Below, piece after piece: positions 1 through 5,985 of a stretch of 7,661 nucleotides of DNA (positions within the stretch are counted from its first letter, which is position 1; each line of letters opens with the position of its first letter). The DNA comes from Dehalococcoidia bacterium (GTDB lineage Bacteria; Chloroflexota; Dehalococcoidia; GIF9; AB-539-J10), in assembly GCA_004376695.1 (NCBI GenBank), contig SOJB01000092.1:1-7661 (forward strand), written 5' to 3'. A program made the position numbers and the translations under genes. Below the pieces are notes generated by a model. It had not been told where the DNA came from and made no database searches. It was given only the letters and a program-made list of their open reading frames with translations.

Positions 1-169
1 CAAGTTTTCTCCTGGCGGCCTGAACTAGGGAGCCAGGACCGGGGTCAAGGAGTATTTGAGTGTTGCCCAGCTTGAGCCAGGCGCCTCCTGAGGCCAGCAG
101 TTGCCGAGCCACCACAAACCTGGCACCGGCAGTGCCCAGAAAGATGATTGCGTCACTCGATTCAGCCAC
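1..169 (-). CDS. MBL-fold metallo-hydrolase, N-terminal fragment (runs off left edge)
   Basis: Reading the minus strand from a GTG at 169 gives 56 uninterrupted codons to the window edge. The peptide contains AIIFLGTAGAR at residues 7-17 and NTQILLDPGPGSLV at 36-49. This pattern, a first beta strand with a G-T-x-G turn, then a strand ending in LLDPGPGS, is typical of the N-terminus of metallo-beta-lactamase-fold hydrolases such as the RNase Z/AttM-like branch. The metal-binding HxHxDH motif would come after the part visible here, so the active site cannot be confirmed. No ATG precedes the GTG in this frame; a TATAAT lies only 6 nt upstream, so the message may be nearly leaderless. The gene is divergent from the amidase gene. 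The substrate is unknown; the fold call is fairly safe, the exact start less so. Confidence 0.6.
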   Translation of the reverse strand, partial: MAESSDAIIFLGTAGARFVVARQLLASGGAWLKLGNTQILLDPGPGSLVQAARRKL

Positions 170-175
170 CGCCGA

Positions 176-197
176 ATTATAGCAGGGAGATCTGCTA
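176..197. promoter_or_regulatory. Divergent intergenic site: TATAAT (minus) and TAGCAG-N6-CTGCTA inverted repeat
   Basis: A perfect TATAAT on the minus strand (181 to 176) precedes the hydrolase GTG at 169 by 6 nt. No convincing -35 box is visible at 16-18 bp. Partly overlapping it, TAGCAG (180-185) and CTGCTA (192-197) form a 6-bp inverted repeat with a 6-nt loop that contains the GGAGA likely to serve the amidase gene. It could be an operator for both genes or an RNA hairpin that masks that ribosome site. Both roles are inferred. Confidence 0.3.
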
Positions 198-200
198 AAA

Positions 201-707
201 TTGCGCGTAATGGCACAACTGGAAGCAGAAATCGCCGGACTAATAAGAGAATACCAGGCCAAAACCGGAAAGTTGTTGAGTATCGGCGCCGTTGAGTCAG
301 CTACTGGCGGCAGGGTAGCTGACAGGATAACCAATGTTCCCGGTAGCTCGGATTACTTCAAAGGCTCCGTGGTAGCTTACAGCAACGAAGCAAAAATCGC
401 CTTGCTCGGGGTAAGAAAGGTGACCCTGGAGAATCATGGCGCCGTAAGCGAGCAAACGGCCCTGGAGATGGCCCAAGGTGGCAGAAAGCTCCTGAATGTG
501 GACATATGCGTCTCCGATACCGGGATTGCCGGTCCCTCGGGCGATACTCCCGAGAAACCGGTGGGTCTGTTTTACCTCAGCCTGACAACTAAAAATGAGA
601 GCTTGAGCCAGAAGCAGATCCTTAAGGGAAGTCGAGAGCAAAACAAGCGGGACACTGCCGAAGCGGTCCTCAATATGTTAAAACAATACTTGCTGAGGTA
701 CATCTAG
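201..707 (+). CDS. pncC: CinA C-terminal domain amidase (PncC-type nicotinamide-nucleotide amidohydrolase)
   Basis: This 168-residue protein is a stand-alone CinA-C domain. The family deamidates nicotinamide mononucleotide to nicotinate mononucleotide in cytoplasmic pyridine-nucleotide recycling. Visible landmarks are VESATGG (31-37; the family usually reads ESCTGG, with the Ser as presumed nucleophile), NVPGSSDYFKGSVVAYSNEAK (45-65), TGIAGPSGDTPEKPVG (108-123) and a C-terminal KGSREQNKRDTAEAVL (142-157), where many relatives have GDR rather than GSR. The length is normal for the single-domain form, with no N-terminal MoCF domain. The TTG at 201 is 11 nt after GGAG (186-189); an ATG at 210 in the same frame would give MAQLEAE and is a real alternative, but it is about 20 nt from that site. 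The DUF4342 gene follows after 39 bp and is probably co-transcribed. The Cys-to-Ala and Asp-to-Ser changes may alter activity, so function is likely but not certain. Confidence 0.88.
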   Translation: MRVMAQLEAEIAGLIREYQAKTGKLLSIGAVESATGGRVADRITNVPGSSDYFKGSVVAYSNEAKIALLGVRKVTLENHGAVSEQTALEMAQGGRKLLNVDICVSDTGIAGPSGDTPEKPVGLFYLSLTTKNESLSQKQILKGSREQNKRDTAEAVLNMLKQYLLRYI

Positions 708-731
708 TAAGTCAAGAATTGGCTTTTCAAA

Positions 732-737
732 AGGAGG
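732..737 (+). promoter_or_regulatory. Strong Shine-Dalgarno AGGAGG for the DUF4342 gene
   Basis: AGGAGG lies 9 nt before the ATG at 747. It is the best ribosome-binding site in the window and suggests that this small protein is well translated. It fixes the start. Confidence 0.8.
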
Positions 738-746
738 TTAAGAAAA

Positions 747-1025
747 ATGACAACCGAGAAGTTCACTGTAGATGGGAGTCAAGTGGTTGAGAAGATCAAG
801 GAGCTAATACATCAAGGAAATATCAGAAGAGTTCGTTTGCTACATAAGGGCCGGCCCCTGATAGACATTCCACTAACAGTAGGCGTTTCCGTAGCTGCGG
901 TGACGGTCCTGGCAGCTCCAGTACTGGCTGCGCTCGGAGCAATTGCCGCGCTAGTCACAGAATGTACAATTGAGGTGGAGAAGATAGAGGACTCCCCGGA
1001 AGATGGGGATGAGAAAACAACATAA
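747..1025 (+). CDS. DUF4342 domain small protein
   Basis: The 92-residue protein matches the pattern I associate with DUF4342: an N-terminal amphipathic segment FTVDGSQVVEKIKELIHQGN (6-25), a short strand RRVRLLHKGRPLIDIPL (27-43), an Ala/Val/Gly-rich hydrophobic stretch (about 44-70), and the signature LVTECTIEVEK (69-79), then an acidic tail (EDSPEDGDEK). The first part resembles a UBA-like helical motif. The hydrophobic stretch is long enough to cross or associate with a membrane, but its small residues could also form a packed helical hairpin. No catalytic residues stand out and no function is established that I know of. It sits 39 bp behind the amidase gene in the same direction; no functional link is evident. 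Confidence 0.8.
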   Translation: MTTEKFTVDGSQVVEKIKELIHQGNIRRVRLLHKGRPLIDIPLTVGVSVAAVTVLAAPVLAALGAIAALVTECTIEVEKIEDSPEDGDEKTT

Positions 1026-1134
1026 AGCCAGCGACTCCTTCTTTCGTGTCTAAACCCGAAAGCCAAGGAGCCCTAGCTACTGAGCGAAGGCATCTGGCTG
1101 ATGCCGTGTTTCATCTGGCGCTGCGGATTCGTCA
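1026..1134. terminator. Convergent intergenic region with two hairpins, possible bidirectional terminator
   Basis: Two inverted repeats lie between the DUF4342 gene and the convergent transporter gene. The first pairs CTCCTTCTTTCG (1035-1046) with CGAAAG-CC-AAGGAG (1057-1070): 12 pairs, a 2-nt bulge and a 10-nt loop. The second pairs GGCATC (1089-1094) with GATGCC (1100-1105) around TGGCT and is followed on the plus strand by GTGTTT. Neither has a true T-tract in either direction, so classic intrinsic termination is doubtful; the position between convergent genes is the main argument. Confidence 0.35.
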
Positions 1135-2334
1135 CTACGTGATGGCCTCGCGCGTTGGCTTCACCGACAGTAGCAGTAGCGAGGAGATTACTGCCAGTGC
1201 AAGGCCGTAGACAAATGTCGCTTCCGGACCCATCTTATCCCAGAGCATACCGGCAACATAACCACCAGGCAAAGCGACCAAGCCTACGGCGGCATGAAAT
1301 GTGCCCAGAGCTGTAGCCCTTAAGTGTTCCGGGGCGAAATCAACTACATACGCCCTCTGCACGCTGTCAAACATAGCAAATGACATGCCATAGATCGCAA
1401 AGAATGGTAGAACACTGCGGAGGCTTGTAGTAAATATCAGACCGAGAGAGACAATGGCGAATATCAAGTAACTTGCCATCAAAACTGGCTTTCTCCCCAC
1501 TCTATCCGATAGCATTCCTGCCGGTATTGCCGCGATAACATAAACTACGTAGAACAACACGTATAAGAGTATCGCTGTCTGGTCAGTCAGCCCGATGTCC
1601 TTGGCTCGCAATAGAAGGAAGGCATATCCGAAATGACCAAGGTAGAAAACTGAAGCCGCGACGATCAGCAGTCTTAGATTCGCAGGTAAAGCCCTGAAGC
1701 TCACCCTCATTGACGTTGTTCTGACCTGTTGGCCTTCCGTTCTCTCTGGTTCTTTGATGAACAAGATGAACAATACCGCCGCTATTCCGGGGATACCGGC
1801 CAGAAGAAAGATCCTGGCATAATCTGAATTTGTAGTCGATAATAGAATAAACGCCAGCAATGCCCCCAAAACCGAGCCAAGTCCGTCCATAGCCCTGTGA
1901 AATCCGTAGGCTTTGCCCCTAACACTCCGGTCCACTGATTCCGCCACAATAGCATCCCTGGGGGCGCTTCTTATACCTTTCCCAACTCTCTCAATCATTC
2001 TGATGGTAAGAACAAGAGGCCAGGTTCTAGCCAAAGCGAATAACGGCTTTGTTACTGCCGAAAGAGAATAGCCAATAAAGACAAACGGTTTTCTCCTTTT
2101 CAATCTATCAGACCAATAACCAGAAAACACTTTTATGAGTGAAGCAGTTGTTTCGGCAGCCCCCTCGCAAATGCCCACCACAAGAGCTCCGGTACCGAGA
2201 ACGCTAACCAGGTATAAAGGAATCAAGGGGAAGATCATCTGACTGCTAAGGTCGGTAAAGAGACTAACCAGGCCCAACAGGAATATGTTCCTCGTAATGC
2301 CCTTGAAAATGCTACTCTTCCTGTCTCGATTCAT
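1135..2334 (-). CDS. MFS transporter, MJ1317-like, probable efflux permease
   Basis: This 399-residue protein has the regular alternation of hydrophobic segments expected of a 12-helix major facilitator, at normal length. The loop after TM2 carries the motif-A-like SGYWSDRLKRRKPF (71-84), repeated in the second half as GMLSDRVGRKP (273-283). The stretch RMIERVGKGIRSAPRDAIVAES (112-133) and the N-terminal SLFTDLSSQMIFPLIPLYL (24-42) are features I associate with the MJ1317-like MFS group, where substrates are mostly unknown. The long basic linker (about 194-215) lies between the two six-helix halves. The gene starts 25 bp after padR on the same strand, with a purine-rich GAGAAGGGG just before the ATG. 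Because PadR regulators commonly control exporters of toxic compounds, drug or metabolite efflux is the best inference. The substrate is not determinable. Confidence 0.88.
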   Translation of the reverse strand: MNRDRKSSIFKGITRNIFLLGLVSLFTDLSSQMIFPLIPLYLVSVLGTGALVVGICEGAAETTASLIKVFSGYWSDRLKRRKPFVFIGYSLSAVTKPLFALARTWPLVLTIRMIERVGKGIRSAPRDAIVAESVDRSVRGKAYGFHRAMDGLGSVLGALLAFILLSTTNSDYARIFLLAGIPGIAAVLFILFIKEPERTEGQQVRTTSMRVSFRALPANLRLLIVAASVFYLGHFGYAFLLLRAKDIGLTDQTAILLYVLFYVVYVIAAIPAGMLSDRVGRKPVLMASYLIFAIVSLGLIFTTSLRSVLPFFAIYGMSFAMFDSVQRAYVVDFAPEHLRATALGTFHAAVGLVALPGGYVAGMLWDKMGPEATFVYGLALAVISSLLLLSVKPTREAIT

Positions 2335-2359
2335 CTTCCCCTTCTCTCATACAAGCTCT

Positions 2360-2686
2360 TCACAGATGGATAGGGTCGTTATTGCAGTCGTCCAGCACCT
2401 CATCTACGAGTTCACTGATCTTGCCCCTTGCGTTCTTGAGTACCTCCACGCCGCTGTCAGTTATCGTGTAGTACTTCCTCACTTTCCCCTCGACCAATTT
2501 CGAGTCCTGCTTCAGATAGCCCTCTTCTGCCAGACGGTGCAGAGTCGGGTAAAGAGTACCCGGACTGAGGTAGTAGCCATGCCGACCCAGTTCCTCGATT
2601 ATCCCAACCCCGAAGATTGGTTCTTTCGAAGCATGATACAGGATGTGGATTTTCACAAATCCGAGAAAGAACTCTCTATCTATCAC
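2360..2686 (-). CDS. PadR-family transcriptional regulator
   Basis: The 108-residue protein is a PadR N-terminal winged helix with a short C-terminal helix. HILYHASKEPIFGVGIIEEL (14-33) forms helices 1 and 2, YLSPGTLYPTLHRLAEEGYL (39-58) is the recognition helix with the family's S-x-G-x-x-Y-P-x-L-x-R-L-x-x-x-G-x-L signature, and GKVRKYYTITDSGVEVL (67-83) is the wing followed by the start of helix 4. The C-terminal helix ending ELVDEVLDDC is the usual dimerisation element of the short subfamily. The GTG at 2686 has AGGTG 5 nt upstream. The gene lies immediately in front of the transporter gene and behind a promoter overlapped by a perfect palindrome, so it probably represses its own operon until a ligand binds. 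The ligand is unknown. Confidence 0.9.
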   Translation of the reverse strand: MIDREFFLGFVKIHILYHASKEPIFGVGIIEELGRHGYYLSPGTLYPTLHRLAEEGYLKQDSKLVEGKVRKYYTITDSGVEVLKNARGKISELVDEVLDDCNNDPIHL

Positions 2687-2691
2687 GATAG
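2680..2691. repeat. Inverted repeat CTATC-AC-GATAG over the padR start codon
   Basis: A 5+2+5 inverted repeat spans the GTG start of the regulator gene. It could be a second, weaker regulator half-site pair or chance. In RNA its 2-nt loop is too tight for a stable hairpin. Confidence 0.25.
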
Positions 2692-2700
2692 CACCTACCG

Positions 2701-2717
2701 ATATCGCAATGCGATAT
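2701..2717. promoter_or_regulatory. Candidate PadR operator: perfect 17-bp palindrome
   Basis: ATATCGCA and TGCGATAT form a perfect 8-bp inverted repeat around a single A. It overlaps the last bases of the predicted -10 box and covers the predicted transcription start of padR. A dimeric winged-helix protein bound here would block RNA polymerase. The classic PadR site is ATGT-N8-ACAT, so this is a different sequence; assignment to this regulator rests on position and symmetry. Confidence 0.55.
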
Positions 2718-2745
2718 TATATCCTGTAGTTACATCCCTTACCAA
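2716..2745 (-). promoter_or_regulatory. Sigma70-like promoter for padR-MFS
   Basis: On the minus strand TTGGTA (2745-2740) and a consensus TATAAT (2721-2716) are separated by 18 bp. Initiation is expected near 2709, giving a leader of about 22 nt that ends in AGGTG and the GTG start. The spacer holds TGTA-GT-TACA (2725-2734), a small inverted repeat that could be a second contact site. Confidence 0.6.
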
Positions 2746-2897
2746 CAGTTGATCTCTCAAAACTCAGTAGGTCCGTAACCGGGATGACGTAAAGCAGGAC
2801 GGATGTCAAGTGCTTTCTTCACTGGGTTGCGAATGGGCTGCCCGGAATGCATGGCAAATGTACCCCGGTTCAGTTCTGGATTTCGCCTGGGAAAGAG

Positions 2898-2906
2898 CCC
2901 CCCCCC
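2898..2906. repeat. Nine-cytosine homopolymer
   Basis: A run of nine C ends five bases before the -35 box of the glycosyltransferase operon. Such tracts slip in replication and, near promoters, can change expression; they are also a common site of sequencing error. Confidence 0.85.
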
Positions 2907-2911
2907 AAGTC

Positions 2912-2940
2912 TTGACAAGAACGGAGGAGGCTTGTAGCAT
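2912..2940 (+). promoter_or_regulatory. Sigma70-like promoter for the glycosyltransferase operon
   Basis: A consensus TTGACA (2912-2917) is followed after 17 bp by TAGCAT (2935-2940), four of six matches to TATAAT. Initiation would fall near 2947, leaving a leader of about 40 nt. The -35 lies inside the inverted repeat TCTTG-A-CAAGA (2910-2920), which might bind a regulator. Confidence 0.5.
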
Positions 2941-2987
2941 TGTGAGATTGTCAGTTTCTCCGGAAACGACCGGACCCGTACAGAGAT

Positions 2988-4214
2988 ATGAAAATCTGCC
3001 TCCTCTCCTATCGTGGGAATCCTTATTGCGGTGGGCAGGGCATCTATATCTACTATCTCTCCAGGGCTCTGCGTGACCTGGGACACGAGATCGAGGTGAT
3101 GTGCGGCCCGCCTTACGCTGACGTTGCCGATGGCATAAAGCTACACCGTCTTGCTAGCCTGAATCTCTACGAAACCGAGGACTCGATGTGGACGATTCTG
3201 TCTCGCCTGTACGATTTCATCAACCTCTACGAGGTCATGTCAGTCTGTACGGGAACGTTTCCTGAACCTCTTGCTTTTAGCCTTCGGGCCTACCGCAGGA
3301 TAAAGAAACTCCTCCCTGAAACCAAGTTTGACATCGTTCATGATAACCAGTGCTTGGGTTACGGCCTGCTCTTGCTCAAACGCCTGGGAATCCCGGCGGT
3401 GGCTACCGTCCATCATCCGATTCCTATCGACCGTCATATGGCGATCGCTCAGGCTAGACGCCTGTGGCGGAAGCTTCTCGTCCGACGATGGTATGCCTTC
3501 TGCGGCATGCAGGGTCGCGTAGCCCGGCGATTAGAAAGGGTGATAACCGTCTCGCGGAGTTCGGCTAAGTCAATCGAGCAAGCTCACGGGGTTAGCCAGA
3601 GCCGGATGAGGGTGATACATAATGGGATTGATACCGACCTTTTCAGAAAAACCAACGGTGTGCCGAAAGAGCCAAACAGCCTGGTTCTGGTGAATAGCGG
3701 GGAGCAGTCAGTGAAGGGCGTCCCTTACCTGTTCCACGCACTCCGGCTGCTAAGAGATGGAACCGACATAAAACTAACCGTTGTCGGTAGTCCCGCTCCA
3801 GATGGTCAATACCTAAAACTGATAAGAGAATACGGCATTGAAGATATGGTTGCCTTCACCGGGAGGGTAACTGCGGAAGAACTGGTGAGACGGTATTCAG
3901 CCGCTGAGATATGCGTTGTTCCATCACTCTACGAAGGTTTTGGCCTCCCGGCGGCGGAAGCGATGGCCTGCGAGCTTCCCGTAGTGTCTACCACCGGAGG
4001 TGCCCTTCCCGAGGTAGTGGGAAGGGATGGCGAAGCGGGGCTTCTGATACCACCTGCGCACCCTGAGGCACTTGCAGCAGCCATCAGAACACTGCTGGCC
4101 GATGCCACTTTGCGCCGGAAGATGGGTGAGGCCGGACGGAAGAGAGTAGAAAGAGAGTTCACGTGGCAACGGGCAGCTCAGAAGACTGTGGAAGTATACC
4201 GAGAGGTAATGTGA
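2988..4214 (+). CDS. GT4-family glycosyltransferase
   Basis: This 408-residue protein has the GT-B layout of family 4 glycosyltransferases, which transfer a sugar from a nucleotide donor with retention of configuration. The N-terminal acceptor-side Rossmann half begins MKICLLSYRGNPYCGGQG with the glycine loop at 15-18; VHDNQCLGYGLLLLKRLGIP and ATVHHPI follow. The donor-side half begins near 225; K243-G244 fits the conserved basic position, and LYEGFGLPAAEAMA carries the E-x7-E pair (E316, E324), followed by GGALPEVVGRDGEAGLLIPP. No signal peptide or membrane helix is apparent, so it should act in the cytoplasm or at the inner membrane face. The leader has only a weak GAG before the ATG, but family resemblance supports that start. 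It resembles, from memory, actinobacterial GT4 proteins found beside the same two downstream partners. Donor and acceptor are unknown. Confidence 0.93.
   Translation: MKICLLSYRGNPYCGGQGIYIYYLSRALRDLGHEIEVMCGPPYADVADGIKLHRLASLNLYETEDSMWTILSRLYDFINLYEVMSVCTGTFPEPLAFSLRAYRRIKKLLPETKFDIVHDNQCLGYGLLLLKRLGIPAVATVHHPIPIDRHMAIAQARRLWRKLLVRRWYAFCGMQGRVARRLERVITVSRSSAKSIEQAHGVSQSRMRVIHNGIDTDLFRKTNGVPKEPNSLVLVNSGEQSVKGVPYLFHALRLLRDGTDIKLTVVGSPAPDGQYLKLIREYGIEDMVAFTGRVTAEELVRRYSAAEICVVPSLYEGFGLPAAEAMACELPVVSTTGGALPEVVGRDGEAGLLIPPAHPEALAAAIRTLLADATLRRKMGEAGRKRVEREFTWQRAAQKTVEVYREVM
4201..4206 (+). promoter_or_regulatory. GAGAGG ribosome site for the first methyltransferase
   Basis: GAGAGG lies inside the last glycosyltransferase codons, 8 nt before the ATG at 4215. 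The same hexamer serves the next two genes. Confidence 0.6.
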
Positions 4215-4928
4215 ATGCTGACCATCGACTACAGCCTTCTAGGAATCAAGGACGGTGAGCGGGTCCTGGACGTTGGGTGCGGAACGGGCCGGCACAGCTG
4301 GGAGGCCTGCCGACAGTCCCGCTGCCTCGTCTGTGCTCTGGACATCGACGTTGAGGGACTCGTGCGGGCTAAGGGGATGTTTCGCGCGATGGATGAGCAA
4401 GGGGAATCCAGAGGGCAATGGAGCTTGCTTCAGGCGAGCACAGTGAGCCTTCCTTTCAAAGAGGCTTCTTTCGACAAGATCATCTGTTCCGAGGTGCTGG
4501 AGCACGTCCCTGATGACTCGCACACTATAAGAGAGATGGCCAGGGTGCTGAAGGATGAAGGCATCCTTGCTATCAGCGTACCCAATTATCTCCCGGAAGC
4601 AATTTGCTGGAGGATATCATCGCGGTACCATAAGCGTGCCGGCGGCCATGTCCGAATATACAGACCCGGTCAGCTTCTTGCACCCCTGCGCGAGAACAAT
4701 CTGCATGTCTACGCTACCCGTCGCAAGCATGCTCTTCATTCCGTTTACTGGATATGTCGCTGCCTTTTCGGAGTGGATAATGAAAAGGCTCTCATCCCCT
4801 CGCTTTATCATAAGTTTCTGGTCTGGGACATACGGACCAACAGCAGACCGGTTCGCTGGCTTGAGGGCTTCCTCAACCGATTCTTCCCAAAGAGTGTGGT
4901 CGTCTACGCCGGCAAGAATGAGAGGTAG
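4215..4928 (+). CDS. Class I SAM-dependent methyltransferase (Methyltransf_11 type)
   Basis: The 237-residue protein has a class I Rossmann methyltransferase core: motif I VLDVGCGTG (17-25), an acidic strand-2 end ALDID (41-45) that should bind the ribose of S-adenosylmethionine, LPF (79-81) and FDKIICSEVLEHVPD (86-100), and ARVLKDEGILAISVP (109-123). The C-terminal part, GGHVRIYRPGQLL (143-155), HALHSVYW (172-179) and a final FFPKSVVVYAG (223-233), is specific to a subgroup I recall next to GT4 and 'prenyltransferase' genes in Actinobacteria. The ATG directly follows the TGA of the glycosyltransferase in the same frame, and the next gene starts just after its TAG, so translation is surely coupled. 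It presumably methylates the product or intermediate of this cluster; methyl acceptor unknown. Confidence 0.92.
   Translation: MLTIDYSLLGIKDGERVLDVGCGTGRHSWEACRQSRCLVCALDIDVEGLVRAKGMFRAMDEQGESRGQWSLLQASTVSLPFKEASFDKIICSEVLEHVPDDSHTIREMARVLKDEGILAISVPNYLPEAICWRISSRYHKRAGGHVRIYRPGQLLAPLRENNLHVYATRRKHALHSVYWICRCLFGVDNEKALIPSLYHKFLVWDIRTNSRPVRWLEGFLNRFFPKSVVVYAGKNER
4920..4925 (+). promoter_or_regulatory. GAGAGG ribosome site that decides the start of the toroid protein
   Basis: GAGAGG lies 7 nt before the GTG at 4933. The in-frame ATG at 4918 has no such site upstream, which favours the GTG. Confidence 0.6.
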
Positions 4929-4932
4929 TGCA

Positions 4933-5976
4933 GTGAATCTGAGACAAGAGTTAACACTGTCAGAAATAGAAGGACTGATACAGGAACAAGCAGACCATAT
5001 CAGCCAGACTCAGCTTCTGTCCGGTGCCATACCCTGGTATAACAACGGCATTGCCGACCCATGGGACCACGTTGAATGTGCCATAGCCCTGGATGCATCC
5101 GGGAGATTCGAGGAGGCGGAAAAGGCGTACCGTTGGCTGCGCGATTCCCAGAATCCCGACGGCAGTTGGTGGTCCAGCTACGTGAACGACCGGCCTGAGA
5201 ACTTGACCAGAGATACGAACTACAGCTCATATCCGGCCGTCGGGCTCTGGTATCACTATCTGTTCACGGGAGCTGTCGACTTCATAGCTGAAATGTGGTC
5301 CACAGTGGAAAAGGGCATCCGCTTTGCCCTGGAACTGCAACAGCCAACCGGCGAGATCTACTGGGCTCGGGATACACGCGGGGTGGTCTATCCGTTGGCA
5401 CTAATGGCGGCATCGAGTTGCATCTTTCAGAGTCTTCGCTGCGGAATCAGGATGGCCAAACTGCTGGGCCTGCGCAGGCCGGAGTGGATCGCATCCAGCC
5501 GCAGACTGGCTCGCGCCATAAGTGAGCGCCCAGAGCTCTTCCACAACTCTGTGGATAGTCAGTATGATTATGCCATGAGTTGGTACTATCCCGTTCTTAC
5601 CGGAATAGTCAGGAGACAGAAGGCAAGAGACCGCATCTTTGGCAAGTGGTCGGACTTTGTTCTGGACGGGTGGGGATGCAAGTGCGTCGCGGAGGAACCC
5701 TGGTGGATAACGGTGGCAGAGACCTGTGAACTGATCCTGACACTGACCCGCATCGGCGAACACGACAGAGCGGGGCTCTTGCTGAACTGGGTACTTGAGC
5801 TCAAAGATGATGATGGGCGCTTCTGGACGGGGATGAAGATGCCTGAGGAGGAAGTCTGGCCCCCCGAGGAAAAGCCGAGCTGGGTGTCGGCAGCTATGAT
5901 TATCACGCTGAAAGATCAGACTGAAACCAGGAAGCCCGGAGGCGACAGACGCGGGGTTTTCAGCAGGTTTCTGTGA
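4933..5976 (+). CDS. Alpha/alpha-toroid 'prenyltransferase-like' protein of a GT4-methyltransferase cluster
   Basis: From GTG 4933 the protein has 347 residues; an ATG at 4918 would add five residues but lacks a ribosome site, and still earlier starts lie inside the methyltransferase gene. It has repeated helix pairs separated by aromatic turns: GAIPW (31-35), DPWDHVECAIAL (42-53), DSQNPDGSWW (71-80), LELQQPTGEIYWARD (133-147), WYYPVL (217-222), EEPWWITVAETCEL (254-267) and ELKDDDGRFWTG (289-300). The Q-x-P-D-G-S-W turns resemble the QW motifs of squalene cyclases and the turns of six-hairpin glycosidases. The cyclase DxDD motif, the DDxxD motif and the zinc site of protein prenyltransferases are not visible, so the usual 'prenyltransferase' label says fold, not reaction. 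No membrane segment is seen. It matches what I recall of a family tied to the two preceding genes. Biochemical function is unknown; acting on a glycan or isoprenoid-linked intermediate is a guess. Confidence 0.85.
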   Translation: MNLRQELTLSEIEGLIQEQADHISQTQLLSGAIPWYNNGIADPWDHVECAIALDASGRFEEAEKAYRWLRDSQNPDGSWWSSYVNDRPENLTRDTNYSSYPAVGLWYHYLFTGAVDFIAEMWSTVEKGIRFALELQQPTGEIYWARDTRGVVYPLALMAASSCIFQSLRCGIRMAKLLGLRRPEWIASSRRLARAISERPELFHNSVDSQYDYAMSWYYPVLTGIVRRQKARDRIFGKWSDFVLDGWGCKCVAEEPWWITVAETCELILTLTRIGEHDRAGLLLNWVLELKDDDGRFWTGMKMPEEEVWPPEEKPSWVSAAMIITLKDQTETRKPGGDRRGVFSRFL

Positions 5977-5980
5977 GAGG
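5975..5980 (+). promoter_or_regulatory. GAGAGG ribosome site for the TTG start of the TylF-like gene
   Basis: GAGAGG overlaps the TGA of the toroid gene and lies 5 nt before TTG 5986. It is the reason to accept the TTG, since the first in-frame ATG comes only at residue 50. Confidence 0.65.
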
Positions 5981-5985
5981 ATCCC

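Larger units (their letters stand above)
2746..2987. other. Intergenic region between divergent padR and glycosyltransferase operons
   Basis: These 242 bp hold no convincing gene; the open frames here have no ribosome site or recognisable protein. Visible elements are a weak AAAGCA (2791-2796) / TGCTTT (2811-2816) inverted repeat, a run of nine C (2898-2906), a promoter candidate (2912-2940) and a small leader hairpin TCCGG-AAACGA-CCGGA (2959-2974). The remaining 2760-2895 shows nothing I recognise. Confidence 0.6.

Noticed and set aside
25..216. 63-residue minus-strand open frame starting upstream of the left-edge hydrolase
   Set aside because: A different frame over the same bases reads as an MBL-fold N-terminus, which explains the region better.
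2285..2752. 155-residue plus-strand open frame
   Set aside because: It is antisense to padR, which has an unmistakable winged-helix signature and its own promoter.
2757..3086. Open frames on either strand across the padR-glycosyltransferase intergenic region
   Set aside because: They run through the promoter and homopolymer into the glycosyltransferase gene, have no ribosome site, and resemble no protein family.
4555..4932. A much longer toroid gene beginning at ATG 4555
   Set aside because: The extra 126 residues lie out of frame inside the methyltransferase gene, whose C-terminal motifs are intact, and the recognisable toroid sequence begins only after 4933.
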